Source of the DNA: Hungatella hathewayi
GTDB taxonomy: Bacteria; Bacillota; Clostridia; Lachnospirales; Lachnospiraceae
Direction of reading: 5' to 3'
Length of the DNA: 64,000 bases
NCBI GenBank assembly: GCA_025149285.1
Contig: CP102274.1
Span: 4,862,001-4,926,000 of the forward strand
Every line of letters begins with the position of its first letter. Within the stretch, counting starts at the first letter, position 1. The translations under genes and the position numbers were made by a program. The notes under the pieces are model-generated. The model had not been told where the DNA came from. It saw only the letters and a list, made by a program, of their open reading frames with translations, and did no database searches. This document shows, piece by piece, positions 34,240 through 42,519 of this stretch.

Positions 34240-35733
34240 TTAATGGTGCATATGAGCTGCACAGGCACAATCTTCTGCACCCTTTCCCTCATACACGTCA
34301 TCCTTCATCATCAGATGTACAGCTCCCAGCTTAAATGTCTGTGGAAGCGCAAGAATATTCGGATTCGGTCCTACAAATTTCTTCTTTGCATCCTCCAGCG
34401 CCTCTTCAATGGTCGCTCTCGTCTTAAGCCCCATTCCCCTTGCATAGCCCGGATCCTGAGCGCCGCAGAGGTAGATTGCGGAGGTATTCATCTCTGCAAT
34501 ATGGCCGCAGCTGATCATGGAAAATCCGTGGAACGGATGGAATGCGTTGCAGTAGCGGTACTTTCTGATATACTCCTCATTGGTTGCAAAATACTCGCCG
34601 TAGCGGTTCATATCAGGAAGTGTATTCATAAAGTCATGCTGGAACATCTCATACATTTCCCTTGTATACGGCCACAGTTCATCGTGGAAGTATCCGTTGC
34701 AGAGAGAAGAACAGATAATCACACAGTTATCGCTCATAATTCTCTTATGCCTGATTACCTGGGCGGAAATAGCCTGAAGCAGCATGATCGGATTGGTTCC
34801 CATGCCTTCCCCGTAATGGAAGAACTGAGGCATACCGAATACCATGACATCGTACTTCTTCTCTGCCCACGGCACGTACGTTCTCTTGTCTGCCGTGATC
34901 CAGGAATGAGGCTGCATAACCTTTGCATATCCGCTGTTGATCTCGATCTGTCTGGACTTTGTATCGAGAACCGCATCACAGCAGAAGAATTTCTTGCCCA
35001 TGCATTTCTCCATGTGCTGTCCGATCTCATCGAACTTCGTTCTCATAAGGGACTTTCCGCTTACCGGAGTAAAATCCTTCCGGTGCATAACCTCCGGCAC
35101 ATGATGGGAGGCGATGGAGCGCCAATGGGTAATTCCCGTCGCACAGTGCTTGTATCCTCCTGAATATCCGCCATAAGGATTGCCCTGGGTATGGCCGATC
35201 AGAATCGCAACATCACTGTCGTAGACGTATTTGTTCATCAGAACCGGATCACCTCTGTCCGTGGTTCCCAAATCTACCAGATGATCGTAATCCTCACTGT
35301 CGTGGTTGATAATCTGGTGCGTATGCCAGAATTCATGGAACAGCTCGTCGCCCAGAATATTATGTATCTCCTGTTCCGTATTCTTCCGATGGAGACCGTT
35401 GGAACAGATCAGTAAAATGTCCTTCTTCTCAACACCAGCCGCATACAGTTCGTCCAGAATCAGCTTAATGGAAATCTTGCGGTGGGACGTCGGCTGCTCA
35501 CCGCCTTTTACACGGTCCGGAAAAATAATGGTAACCTTGGATCCCTTATGAGCCAGCTCAGAGAGCGGTTCCATTCCCATTGGGTTCCTGATGGACTTTA
35601 AAGTCTCTTCAATCAGACGGTCCTCCGGTATGCATGCCGGATCCGGCACGGTCTCGCCCGGAATAAAGATGTCAGTTGTATCGGGAAGTTCTGCTGCCAT
35701 AAGGCCAGCACCGTATTCAAATGATAATTTCAT
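34240..35733 (-). CDS. larA: LarA-family nickel-pincer-dependent racemase/epimerase
   Basis: A 497-residue protein of the lactate racemase family (DUF2088 N-terminal domain), ribosome site AGGAGG. Candidate catalytic and cofactor residues: H115 in NGLHRKN, H181 in IGHTQGN, K195 in GGYSGGYKHCATG (the lysine that would hold the NPN cofactor) and H211 in ASHH. LarA proteins racemise or epimerise alpha-hydroxy acids. The L. plantarum enzyme is about 424 residues, so this longer one is a divergent homologue, and its operon (pfk, tpi, nagA) suggests a sugar-derived acid rather than lactate. larB, larC and larE are 28 kb away under the same operator. I use the symbol for the family, not for lactate specificity. 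Confidence 0.88.
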   Translation of the reverse strand: MKLSFEYGAGLMAAELPDTTDIFIPGETVPDPACIPEDRLIEETLKSIRNPMGMEPLSELAHKGSKVTIIFPDRVKGGEQPTSHRKISIKLILDELYAAGVEKKDILLICSNGLHRKNTEQEIHNILGDELFHEFWHTHQIINHDSEDYDHLVDLGTTDRGDPVLMNKYVYDSDVAILIGHTQGNPYGGYSGGYKHCATGITHWRSIASHHVPEVMHRKDFTPVSGKSLMRTKFDEIGQHMEKCMGKKFFCCDAVLDTKSRQIEINSGYAKVMQPHSWITADKRTYVPWAEKKYDVMVFGMPQFFHYGEGMGTNPIMLLQAISAQVIRHKRIMSDNCVIICSSLCNGYFHDELWPYTREMYEMFQHDFMNTLPDMNRYGEYFATNEEYIRKYRYCNAFHPFHGFSMISCGHIAEMNTSAIYLCGAQDPGYARGMGLKTRATIEEALEDAKKKFVGPNPNILALPQTFKLGAVHLMMKDDVYEGKGAEDCACAAHMHH

Positions 35734-35763
35734 ATAATTTCCTCCTGCTTTCTCATTACAGTG

Positions 35764-36600
35764 TTAATGTCCCATGTATGTCTTAATGATCTCCAGATAT
35801 TCCTCCGGATAAAAACCGATTTCTCCCTGGAATCTGGTCAATGCGATGAGACCGCCGTCCATTACCGGCACGGAAGCCAGCATCTCTGCGTTATCCACCT
35901 TTAATCCGCCTCCGTACACAACGTCGCAGCCTTCGGTGATTTCCTTTATATAGGTACCGATCATGGTGATATAGTCTTTATCCGGCGGAATCTTTCCCGG
36001 TCCGATAGCCCAGACCGGTTCATAGGCAATGGTAACCAGATCTTTTTCCACACCCTCCAGACCGATATCAATCTGCTCTTTTAATACCTCTTTCCATCTC
36101 TCCTGCTCTTCAGAAGACTCTCCGATACAGTATAGCACAGAAAGACCGGAAGAAACAGCCTTTTTTATCTCCTGATTCAGCAGACGGTTCACTGCCTTTG
36201 TATCTGTGACGCCGGCTTCCGCAAGGATTCCTGCCTTGTCTTTTCGCTCTTCACAGTGACCGATGATTGTCGTGGTACAGCCGATGGCTTTTGCCGCGTT
36301 CGCGGTCCGGTTCGTCGTAAAAGCGCCAAAACCGCCCCCAACCGCCGTATCATCACGGTATACGCCCTGGCATCCCACTTTAACCGGACTGTTCTCACAC
36401 AGCGCTCCCACAGCGGGAATCAAGTGTGCCTCTGGAAAATACATGGCAAATTCCACGTCTTCTCCGGTGTACTTTTTTAGCTGCTCCTGTGTATTGGAGA
36501 CAATAAAGCTTCCCCATTCTCCGATCGGAGCAATGCTGTTTACCCCGCCGTATTCTTTGGGGATGTCAAACCGTTTCAAATTCAAAAAAATATGTTTCAT
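35764..36600 (-). CDS. Triose-phosphate isomerase family protein, divergent
   Basis: A 278-residue TIM barrel with the catalytic set N7/K9 (FLNLKRF), H115 (IIGHCEER) and E194 (IAYEPVWAIGPGK). Canonical TIM is about 250 residues with GNWKMN and GHSERR; here both are altered. Related divergent TIMs isomerise tetrulose phosphates, so the substrate may not be glyceraldehyde-3-phosphate. It lies 50 nt after pfk and 31 nt before larA. AAGGAGGG precedes the ATG. Confidence 0.82.
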   Translation of the reverse strand: MKHIFLNLKRFDIPKEYGGVNSIAPIGEWGSFIVSNTQEQLKKYTGEDVEFAMYFPEAHLIPAVGALCENSPVKVGCQGVYRDDTAVGGGFGAFTTNRTANAAKAIGCTTTIIGHCEERKDKAGILAEAGVTDTKAVNRLLNQEIKKAVSSGLSVLYCIGESSEEQERWKEVLKEQIDIGLEGVEKDLVTIAYEPVWAIGPGKIPPDKDYITMIGTYIKEITEGCDVVYGGGLKVDNAEMLASVPVMDGGLIALTRFQGEIGFYPEEYLEIIKTYMGH

Positions 36601-36649
36601 GAAATACCCTCCTTGTTTTCAGTGCTGAGTACACTGCTCATCCTATTTC

Positions 36650-37837
36650 TTAATTCTCACTAGTAATGTTAAAGTCAAAAAAGTCTCTCAGTTCCGGTCC
36701 AATCAAAGGTCTGCACCAGCGGATAAACTCCTCTGTCACATCGTTGCCGCGCTCATTTAAGTAGGATTCCGGAATGGTACGCTCATACATCATGACTTCT
36801 TTAATCGGTATCATCTCTGTATGCATGCGATATACGCCGTCAATCTTCTCCGCCTCTTCATCACGGATAAATCCAACCATGACGCCGCTCTGACCGGCAA
36901 CTGCCGCTTTTAATGCCTCGCTTCCCGCCAAAACCGCCTCATCCCGGTCCACTGGAGACTGCCATGCGATCGAAGCCCTTCCGCAGATGCCCGGTTTCTC
37001 ACTTCTCGCCTTGATTCCCAGTTTCTTAATAACCAGCTCGGCCAGATAGGCACTGACATCTCCATAATAGGTTGCCCGCTCCGTCTTAAAGATTGGAGGA
37101 ACAATGGGCTCACCCGCTTCATTTTTCAGGCCCTCGCTGACTACGACTACCACTCCGCCCTTCTCTTCATGAAGCCGTTTTACATCTTCTAAGAACTCCG
37201 CCTCGTTAAAAGGTCTTTCCGGCAAATAGATCAGATGTGGGGCATCCCCCGGTTTTTTCCTGGCCAGCGCAGAAGCCGCGGTGATCCAGCCGGCATTCCG
37301 TCCCATGGCCTCAATGATGCATACGTGAATTGGAAGAGATTTTACATCCACGCCCACCTCGGCGGTCGTAGCCGCTATGTATCTCGCCGCGCTTCCAAAC
37401 CCCGGCGTGTGATCTGTAATTGCAATATCATTATCGATGGTTTTGGGAATTCCAACGACGCGGATATCCTCGTCCTTACAAACCTCATAAATACGTCCGC
37501 ACGTATCCATGGTTCCGTTTCCACCGTTTAACAGCACATACTTAATCTCATGCTTTTTAAAAATACCGACCATGGCCTCATAATCTTCCTGCTCCAGCGC
37601 ATACCGGGACGATCCGATCGCCGTAGCAGGAGTTTCCAAAAGCAGCTTCAGCTTCTCTTCCGGAAATTCCAGCAGATTTAAAAAGCGCGCCTTCAAAATC
37701 CCTTCACTTCCCCCGATTGCCGCATAAACCTTATCAATTTTTCCAATCTTCTTCGCTTCCTCTATGACTCCGTAAAGGGAAGAATTGATAACCGCTGTCG
37801 GTCCGCCTCCATGGACAATCAAAACATTTTCCGCCAT
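36650..37837 (-). CDS. 6-phosphofructokinase (PfkA family), atypical active site
   Basis: A 395-residue PfkA-fold kinase, first gene of the operon. Motifs: VHGGGPTAVINSS, LLNGGNGTMDT (105-109 GGNGT), GIPKTIDNDI (131-138) and IEAMGRNAGW. Gly in GGNGT favours ATP, Lys in PKTIDND is the PPi-type or clade X residue, and Asn replaces the usual Asp of GGDGT that helps hold Mg. It may phosphorylate fructose-6-phosphate or another ketohexose phosphate. Ribosome site AAAGGTGG. Confidence 0.85.
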   Translation of the reverse strand: MAENVLIVHGGGPTAVINSSLYGVIEEAKKIGKIDKVYAAIGGSEGILKARFLNLLEFPEEKLKLLLETPATAIGSSRYALEQEDYEAMVGIFKKHEIKYVLLNGGNGTMDTCGRIYEVCKDEDIRVVGIPKTIDNDIAITDHTPGFGSAARYIAATTAEVGVDVKSLPIHVCIIEAMGRNAGWITAASALARKKPGDAPHLIYLPERPFNEAEFLEDVKRLHEEKGGVVVVVSEGLKNEAGEPIVPPIFKTERATYYGDVSAYLAELVIKKLGIKARSEKPGICGRASIAWQSPVDRDEAVLAGSEALKAAVAGQSGVMVGFIRDEEAEKIDGVYRMHTEMIPIKEVMMYERTIPESYLNERGNDVTEEFIRWCRPLIGPELRDFFDFNITSEN

Positions 37838-37892
37838 GCTTTTCCACCTTTCTTCATTTTGTTTCTTTTATGTTTTTGCGTACTTCAATGAC

Positions 37893-37945
37893 TTTATATT
37901 ACCACATTTCAGAGGGAATTTGCGAAGTTTTTACTCAAACGTTTG
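37893..37945 (-). promoter_or_regulatory. Promoter and operator of the pfk-tpi-larA-nagA-TSUP operon
   Basis: The palindrome CAAACGTTTG (37936-37945) is centred 39.5 bp upstream of a candidate -10 TAATAT (37896-37901; overlapping TATAAA is an alternative). No good -35 box is present, which fits an activated promoter. Confidence 0.65.
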
Positions 37946-38088
37946 CGTGCAAAAAGGAAGGCGGTATGAGAAAAAATGAATGATTGTTAAGGGATTTAAT
38001 TATGAATCGATTGATTATGATATGAAGCGATGAAAACAAATATTTTATGTTTTTTTTACAATCTATTATCGTTATGTTTTTCTGGATG

Positions 38089-38097
38089 TGATATACT
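38089..38097 (+). promoter_or_regulatory. Extended -10 promoter of the small toxin gene
   Basis: TGATATACT combines the TGn extension with TATACT (38092-38097). It gives a leader of about 70 nt ahead of the toxin start. A -35 box is weak. Confidence 0.6.
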
Positions 38098-38176
38098 AAA
38101 AAAGGAACAACCGTGTTGCAGGGTGGCGTTGGCCTTCATTCTATTATTATTCTCTATCAGAATGGAGGTGATGTCT

Positions 38177-38263
38177 ATGAAACATTTCGATTTTAAAGAC
38201 CTGATGGCCTTTGGAATGTTTATTCTGGCGTTACTGACATTTATGTATTTGATCTGTCACTGA
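38177..38263 (+). CDS. Small hydrophobic toxin peptide, holin-like type I toxin family
   Basis: The ribosome site GGAGGTG (38164-38170) precedes ATG 38177 by 6 nt, giving a 28-residue peptide: MKHFDFKDLMAFG at the start and one membrane helix (MAFGMFILALLTFMYLI). An upstream in-frame ATG at 38162 would give 33 residues starting MEVMSM, the form often annotated in the putative holin-like toxin family. A long leader, tiny membrane peptide and an opposite-strand RNA promoter are typical of Firmicute type I toxins such as TxpA and BsrG. Confidence 0.7.
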   Translation: MKHFDFKDLMAFGMFILALLTFMYLICH

Positions 38264-38273
38264 CCCTACATAG

Positions 38274-38367
38274 AAAAAACCACCCCTAAACTTTGACCGA
38301 GTGACAAGGTGGCATTTTCTATCACATATAAGGTCAACCCACCTTGTGGGCGGTTGCTCCTCTTTGT
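38274..38367 (-). ncRNA. Predicted antisense RNA (type I antitoxin)
   Basis: From a promoter at 38374-38402 a minus-strand RNA of about 94 nt would begin near 38367 and end at a hairpin (CCACC...GGTGG, 38280-38312) followed by TTTTTT (38274-38279). It covers the 3' untranslated part of the toxin mRNA just past its stop. The region also holds a second stem (ACAAGGTGG at 38304, CCACCTTGT at 38339) that could start pairing. Confidence 0.65.
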
Positions 38368-38373
38368 ATGTAT

Positions 38374-38402
38374 AATATACCATATTTCTATCAATATTTC
38401 AA
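38374..38402 (-). promoter_or_regulatory. Promoter of the antisense RNA
   Basis: On the minus strand TTGAAA (38397-38402), a 17-nt spacer and TATATT (38374-38379) form a strong vegetative promoter pointing into the toxin 3' region. Confidence 0.75.
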
Positions 38403-38418
38403 GGATGCTTTCATATTT

Positions 38419-39450
38419 TTACGCTTTATCGGAGTATTTTTCAATCTCCCGTCCCTCCTTCGAAGAACGGTAAATATCCAGAACCAGCTCCAGTGTACGC
38501 TTCGCATCCTCCGGATCCACAGGCACCGGTTTTCCTGCCCTTAAGCAGCGGTAAAAATCCCGAATCTGGATCTCGTGATAATTCCCCCAGTACGCTTCTC
38601 CATTTACATTAGACCGGACAGACGGAGACACGATTCTCGGCTCCTGCCCTTTCAAGCGAATGACTACTTCGTCCTGTGTTAAAAGCGCAGTTCCATTTTC
38701 ACCGCTTATTTCCACCCGGATCGGGCTGTTGCTTGTATAATAATTACATGCAAAAAAGGAATATACCGCACCATTTTCGAACGTAATGGCCGCGTCCGCC
38801 ACATCCTCCACCTCAATGTTGGTCAGGATTCTCCGGTCAATCTGCCCTTTCACCTTAACTGGTTCACAGCCCATCATATAACGGACCAGATCCAGACTGT
38901 GAATCGCCTGATCAATGACCACACCGCCGCCTTCCTTCTCCCAGCTTCCCTTCCAGTCGCATTCATAATAAGACGGCGGCCGCCACCAGTTCAGCGTGGA
39001 AAATGCTCCTGTAATCCTTCCAAATTTCCCTTCCGCAATCAATCGTTTCACTTCCTGAACCCCTTCAATATAGCGGTTCTGAAAAATAACACCCAGCTGT
39101 CTTTTGTTCTTCTTTGCCGCCCTGATCATGGCGTCAGCATCTTCTGCTGTAATAGCAATGGGTTTCTCTGTCAATACATGAAATCCGGCTTCCAGACATG
39201 CGATGCCATGCTCCTTATGTAAAAAATGCGGAGTCAGGACATGAACCACGGACAGCGGCTGCTTAAGCAGATCCTCCAGCTTATCGGAATAACCGCAGCC
39301 CGGAAATGCTGCAGCCAGTTTCTCCGCCCGGCTTAATTCCTTATCCACTGCGAGGACGAGTTCCACCTCATCCCTCAGATTCTCAAATGCAGCCTTGTAG
39401 ACCGATGAAATTCTGCCGCAGCCAATAATTCCAGCTTTTATTTTTTCCAA
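38419..39450 (-). CDS. Gfo/Idh/MocA-family oxidoreductase 1
   Basis: About 343 residues, NAD(P)-dependent. The start is most likely TTG 39450 (LEKIKAGIIGCGRISSVYKAAF), as AAGGAG inside the end of the ROK gene lies 7 nt upstream; an ATG at 39495 would overlap that gene by 41 nt. The Rossmann motif GIIGCGRIS and the EKPIAI block with the catalytic Lys are present, then WWRPPSYYECDWKGSWEKEGGGVVIDQAIHSLDL with the family His. Substrate unknown, probably a cyclic sugar. Confidence 0.87.
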   Translation of the reverse strand: MEKIKAGIIGCGRISSVYKAAFENLRDEVELVLAVDKELSRAEKLAAAFPGCGYSDKLEDLLKQPLSVVHVLTPHFLHKEHGIACLEAGFHVLTEKPIAITAEDADAMIRAAKKNKRQLGVIFQNRYIEGVQEVKRLIAEGKFGRITGAFSTLNWWRPPSYYECDWKGSWEKEGGGVVIDQAIHSLDLVRYMMGCEPVKVKGQIDRRILTNIEVEDVADAAITFENGAVYSFFACNYYTSNSPIRVEISGENGTALLTQDEVVIRLKGQEPRIVSPSVRSNVNGEAYWGNYHEIQIRDFYRCLRAGKPVPVDPEDAKRTLELVLDIYRSSKEGREIEKYSDKA

Positions 39451-39454
39451 TTGT

Positions 39455-40672
39455 CTACTCCTTAATAAAAAGTTGTTTGATTGCCAGAGCTGCACCGCCT
39501 CTGGCTCCGGTCAGGGGATTGAAATCAATAAATTCGATCTCAATTTCCTGATCATTCAAACCAAAAATGTGCTTCTTTGTCTCCTCTAAAAGCTGTCTCC
39601 GGTTTCTCTTCACCTTCATCATATAGCCATCCACGATTACTAATGGCGGGCTGATAAGATTGATGATGTTGGCCAGTGTTACCCCCAGATACATGACAGC
39701 CTCTTCCATAACCTTTACCACATATGCATCGTTGCACTCTTCCGCCATCAGCACATCCTTCATGGTCAGACCCTCAATATCCGGACATAACTCCGTCAGC
39801 ATGGTAGATACACCGGCCCTGGCAGCTGCCTTGCACTTTTTAATAATTGCCCGTTCACTCGCCAGCTCCTCCAGACAGCCATTATGACCGCAGGTCTCGC
39901 ATTTCGGACCATTAATATCCACTACCATATGACCGGCTTCACCGGCACTGGCATTATCGCCTGTTATCATACGGTTTTTCACGAACAACGGGCAGGCAAT
40001 GCCGTAGGAAATCAGATAATAAGCAAAGGAATCCGGTCTGAGCGTCTTGCCAAACATTTCCTCACCGATTGCCCGTACTCTGGCATTGTTTTCGATCAGC
40101 ACCGGCAGATCCAGTCTTCTCGACAGATCTCTGGCTATATTTTTCCCGTTCCACTCTGTCTTAAAGCTCTCTCTCAAAACACCAACATCGGGCTCTACAA
40201 AACCTGGCAGACCAACTCCAACTCCCAGTATTTTTTCCGGTTCCGTCCCACTGTCCTGTATCAGTTTATTGATATTACGTGCCAGCACATCCATCTCTTC
40301 TACATATGTACGATTCATGGGAGGGTATCTCATGCTGATTTTTTCATTTCCACGCAGGTCCAGCATACAGATAGCAGTATGGTAAGGATTCATTTCCACT
40401 CCAACAGCATACTTCGCCTCCTGGACGAAATTAATCTTAACCGGTTTGCGTCCGAGGGAGCGTTCCTCCACATCAGAATCATCTGCCGCAAATTCATATA
40501 CAAGCCCGCGCTCAATCAAAGACGTTACATTGGTCGTAATCGTAGGAGGCGTCAAAGACAGCATCTCTGCAATCTTACTCCTTGATATGGGACCATACTT
40601 ATAGATTATTTCCTTAATGAGCGCTTCGTTCTGTTTCTTAACTCTTGGCAGATTCGTTCCTCGTGCAGTCAT
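39455..40672 (-). CDS. ROK-family transcriptional regulator (XylR/NagC type)
   Basis: A 405-residue protein with an N-terminal winged helix (IYKYGPISRSKIAEMLSLTPPTITTNVTSLIERGL) and a ROK sugar-kinase-like domain (GVGVGLPGFVEPD, GEAGHMVVDINGPKCETCGHNGCLEELAS with the zinc cysteines). It probably senses the sugar handled by the adjacent operon. It is followed by the dehydrogenase gene, whose ribosome site is in its last codons. Confidence 0.9.
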   Translation of the reverse strand: MTARGTNLPRVKKQNEALIKEIIYKYGPISRSKIAEMLSLTPPTITTNVTSLIERGLVYEFAADDSDVEERSLGRKPVKINFVQEAKYAVGVEMNPYHTAICMLDLRGNEKISMRYPPMNRTYVEEMDVLARNINKLIQDSGTEPEKILGVGVGLPGFVEPDVGVLRESFKTEWNGKNIARDLSRRLDLPVLIENNARVRAIGEEMFGKTLRPDSFAYYLISYGIACPLFVKNRMITGDNASAGEAGHMVVDINGPKCETCGHNGCLEELASERAIIKKCKAAARAGVSTMLTELCPDIEGLTMKDVLMAEECNDAYVVKVMEEAVMYLGVTLANIINLISPPLVIVDGYMMKVKRNRRQLLEETKKHIFGLNDQEIEIEFIDFNPLTGARGGAALAIKQLFIKE

Positions 40673-40707
40673 CTTTCTCCCTCCGCAACCATTCTTTTAT
40701 ACCTTCC

Positions 40708-40736
40708 ATTATATTAAAGAAAGAACGATATTACAA
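40708..40736 (-). promoter_or_regulatory. Promoter of the ROK regulator gene
   Basis: On the minus strand TTGTAA (40731-40736), 17-nt spacer, TATAAT (40708-40713). The -35 is 3 bp from the preceding permease stop codon. Confidence 0.7.
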
Positions 40737-40738
40737 GT

Positions 40739-41560
40739 TCAGCCTTTGATTCCCGAAAAAGTTATTCCCTCAATAAAACGCTTCTGTACAATGAAATAAA
40801 GGACGATTACCGGAAGTGTAATCATCAGTGCCGTAGCCATAAGCAGAGACCACTCCGTCTTATACTGTGTCGTAAACATCTGCAGCCCAATACTGAGTGT
40901 ATACCTCTTTTCGTCGCTTAAATAGAGAAGCGGTCCCAGAAAGTCATTCCAGGAATTCATAAACCGAAACAGCGCTACTGTCAACACGCCCGGCACCACC
41001 AGCGGCAGCATAATTTTAGCATATATATAAAACTCTGAAGCTCCGTCCACACGAGCCGCATCTTCCAGATCATGAGGAAGATTCATAAAAAACTGGCGCA
41101 TCAGAAAAATCATAAATGGTCTTCCAAAAAATGATTGGATAAACAAGGGCACATACGTTCCGGTTAACCCTATTTTGTTAAATAAAATAAACGTCGGAAC
41201 CATTGTTACTTCCTGCGGAATCATCATTACCGCTATTGTAATGAAAAACAACAGATCCCGGCCTCTCCATTCCAGCCTCGAAAGGCCATAAGCCACCAAC
41301 GGACAGGCAATTACAGTTCCTAACACATCCAGTACTGCAATCAGGGAAGTATTTCCCATATACCGAAAGAAGGGAATATAGTTAATAGCCTTAACAAAAT
41401 TCTCCCACATCACCGGTCTCGGAATCCAGATCGGCGGATTGATAAGCACCTGCTGATCAGTTTTCAAAGCCGTAGACAGCATCCAGATAAACGGGAGCAG
41501 AAAGAAAAAACCAATTCCAATCAGAATAAGATGGATCGGAAGCTTCTTTAAATGTTTCAT
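40739..41560 (-). CDS. Carbohydrate ABC transporter permease, MalG type
   Basis: About 273 residues from ATG 41560 (MKHLKKLPIHLILIGIG), with AGGAGG upstream. It has six predicted helices and EAA loop LPHDLEDAARVDGASEFYIYAKIMLPLV. It is the last gene of the transporter operon; no ATPase gene is present. Confidence 0.89.
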   Translation of the reverse strand: MKHLKKLPIHLILIGIGFFFLLPFIWMLSTALKTDQQVLINPPIWIPRPVMWENFVKAINYIPFFRYMGNTSLIAVLDVLGTVIACPLVAYGLSRLEWRGRDLLFFITIAVMMIPQEVTMVPTFILFNKIGLTGTYVPLFIQSFFGRPFMIFLMRQFFMNLPHDLEDAARVDGASEFYIYAKIMLPLVVPGVLTVALFRFMNSWNDFLGPLLYLSDEKRYTLSIGLQMFTTQYKTEWSLLMATALMITLPVIVLYFIVQKRFIEGITFSGIKG

Positions 41561-41573
41561 GATAAAATCCCTC

Positions 41574-42503
41574 CTATTCCTGATAATGTACCCATTTTTT
41601 AGAAGTACCAAAAATTACAATCGTTAAAATTAAAATAATCAGAAACAAAATCCAAGCCATTGCCGAAGCGTATCCCATACGCATGTAACCGAATGCATTA
41701 TTGTACAGATGCATTACATAAAAGGTTAGCGAATTGACCGGTGTACCCTCACCGTTTGTAAGCGTATAAGGCAGTGTAAAAGTCTGCAGGGCATTGATAA
41801 CTCCCATAACAACATTATAGAAAATAACAGGTGTCAGGAGCGGCAGCGTGATATGGCGTACCCGCTGGAATATCCCCGCTCCATCAATCTGCGCCGCCTC
41901 ATAGTATTCAGGAGAAATGTCCTGAAGTCCTGCCAGATTGATGATGATCGCCTGGCCGATTCCCCAGGAAGCGATCATCACCAGCGCAAGTTTAGACCAG
42001 TTTTCACTCGCCAGCCAGGGAATTGACGCTAATCCGACTTTGTTAAGCAGGCTGTTGATAATACCGTAATTAGAATCCAGCAACCAACGCCACACTGTAG
42101 CGGTAGCAACGACCGGAACCAGCGTAGGAATAAAGAAAACGGTGCGGTAAAGACCAATGAAACGGATTTTGGAATTTAACAGTAATGCGATAATAATTCC
42201 AAGAATAATATTGACAGGAACACTGAGTACTGTAAAATACAGTGTATTCCAGATGCTCTTCCAGAACAAATTATCCTTTATCAACTCCCTGTAATTTTCC
42301 AGTCCTACAAAATTACCGCTGTTTAATACACTATAAGAAGTAAAGCTGTAATAAATGGATGAGAGAAGCGGATAAGCATAAAACAGGAGCAGCCCAATAA
42401 TCCATGGCGCTGTAAACAAAACTCCCATCCTCGCTTTACGTGCTTCGAGACTGCCCTTAGTCACAACTTTATGTCCCGGCCGTACATTGCTGCCACTACT
42501 CAA
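41574..42503 (-). CDS. Carbohydrate ABC transporter permease, MalF type
   Basis: A 309-residue permease with a hydrophilic N-terminus, helix LFTAPWIIGLLLFYAYPLLSSIYYSF, and EAA loop ISPEYYEAAQIDGAGIFQRVRHITLPLL. It lies between the binding protein (16-nt gap) and the second permease. Confidence 0.9.
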   Translation of the reverse strand: MSSGSNVRPGHKVVTKGSLEARKARMGVLFTAPWIIGLLLFYAYPLLSSIYYSFTSYSVLNSGNFVGLENYRELIKDNLFWKSIWNTLYFTVLSVPVNIILGIIIALLLNSKIRFIGLYRTVFFIPTLVPVVATATVWRWLLDSNYGIINSLLNKVGLASIPWLASENWSKLALVMIASWGIGQAIIINLAGLQDISPEYYEAAQIDGAGIFQRVRHITLPLLTPVIFYNVVMGVINALQTFTLPYTLTNGEGTPVNSLTFYVMHLYNNAFGYMRMGYASAMAWILFLIILILTIVIFGTSKKWVHYQE

Positions 42504-42519
42504 TGGTAATCACCTCTTC

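Noticed and set aside
37936..37945. CAAACGTTTG sites as CcpA catabolite-responsive elements
   Set aside because: The palindrome lacks the usual TG...CA outer bases of cre (TGnnAnCGnnnnCA), and two copies flank a dedicated lacI gene, which makes the local regulator the better candidate. A CcpA role is not excluded.
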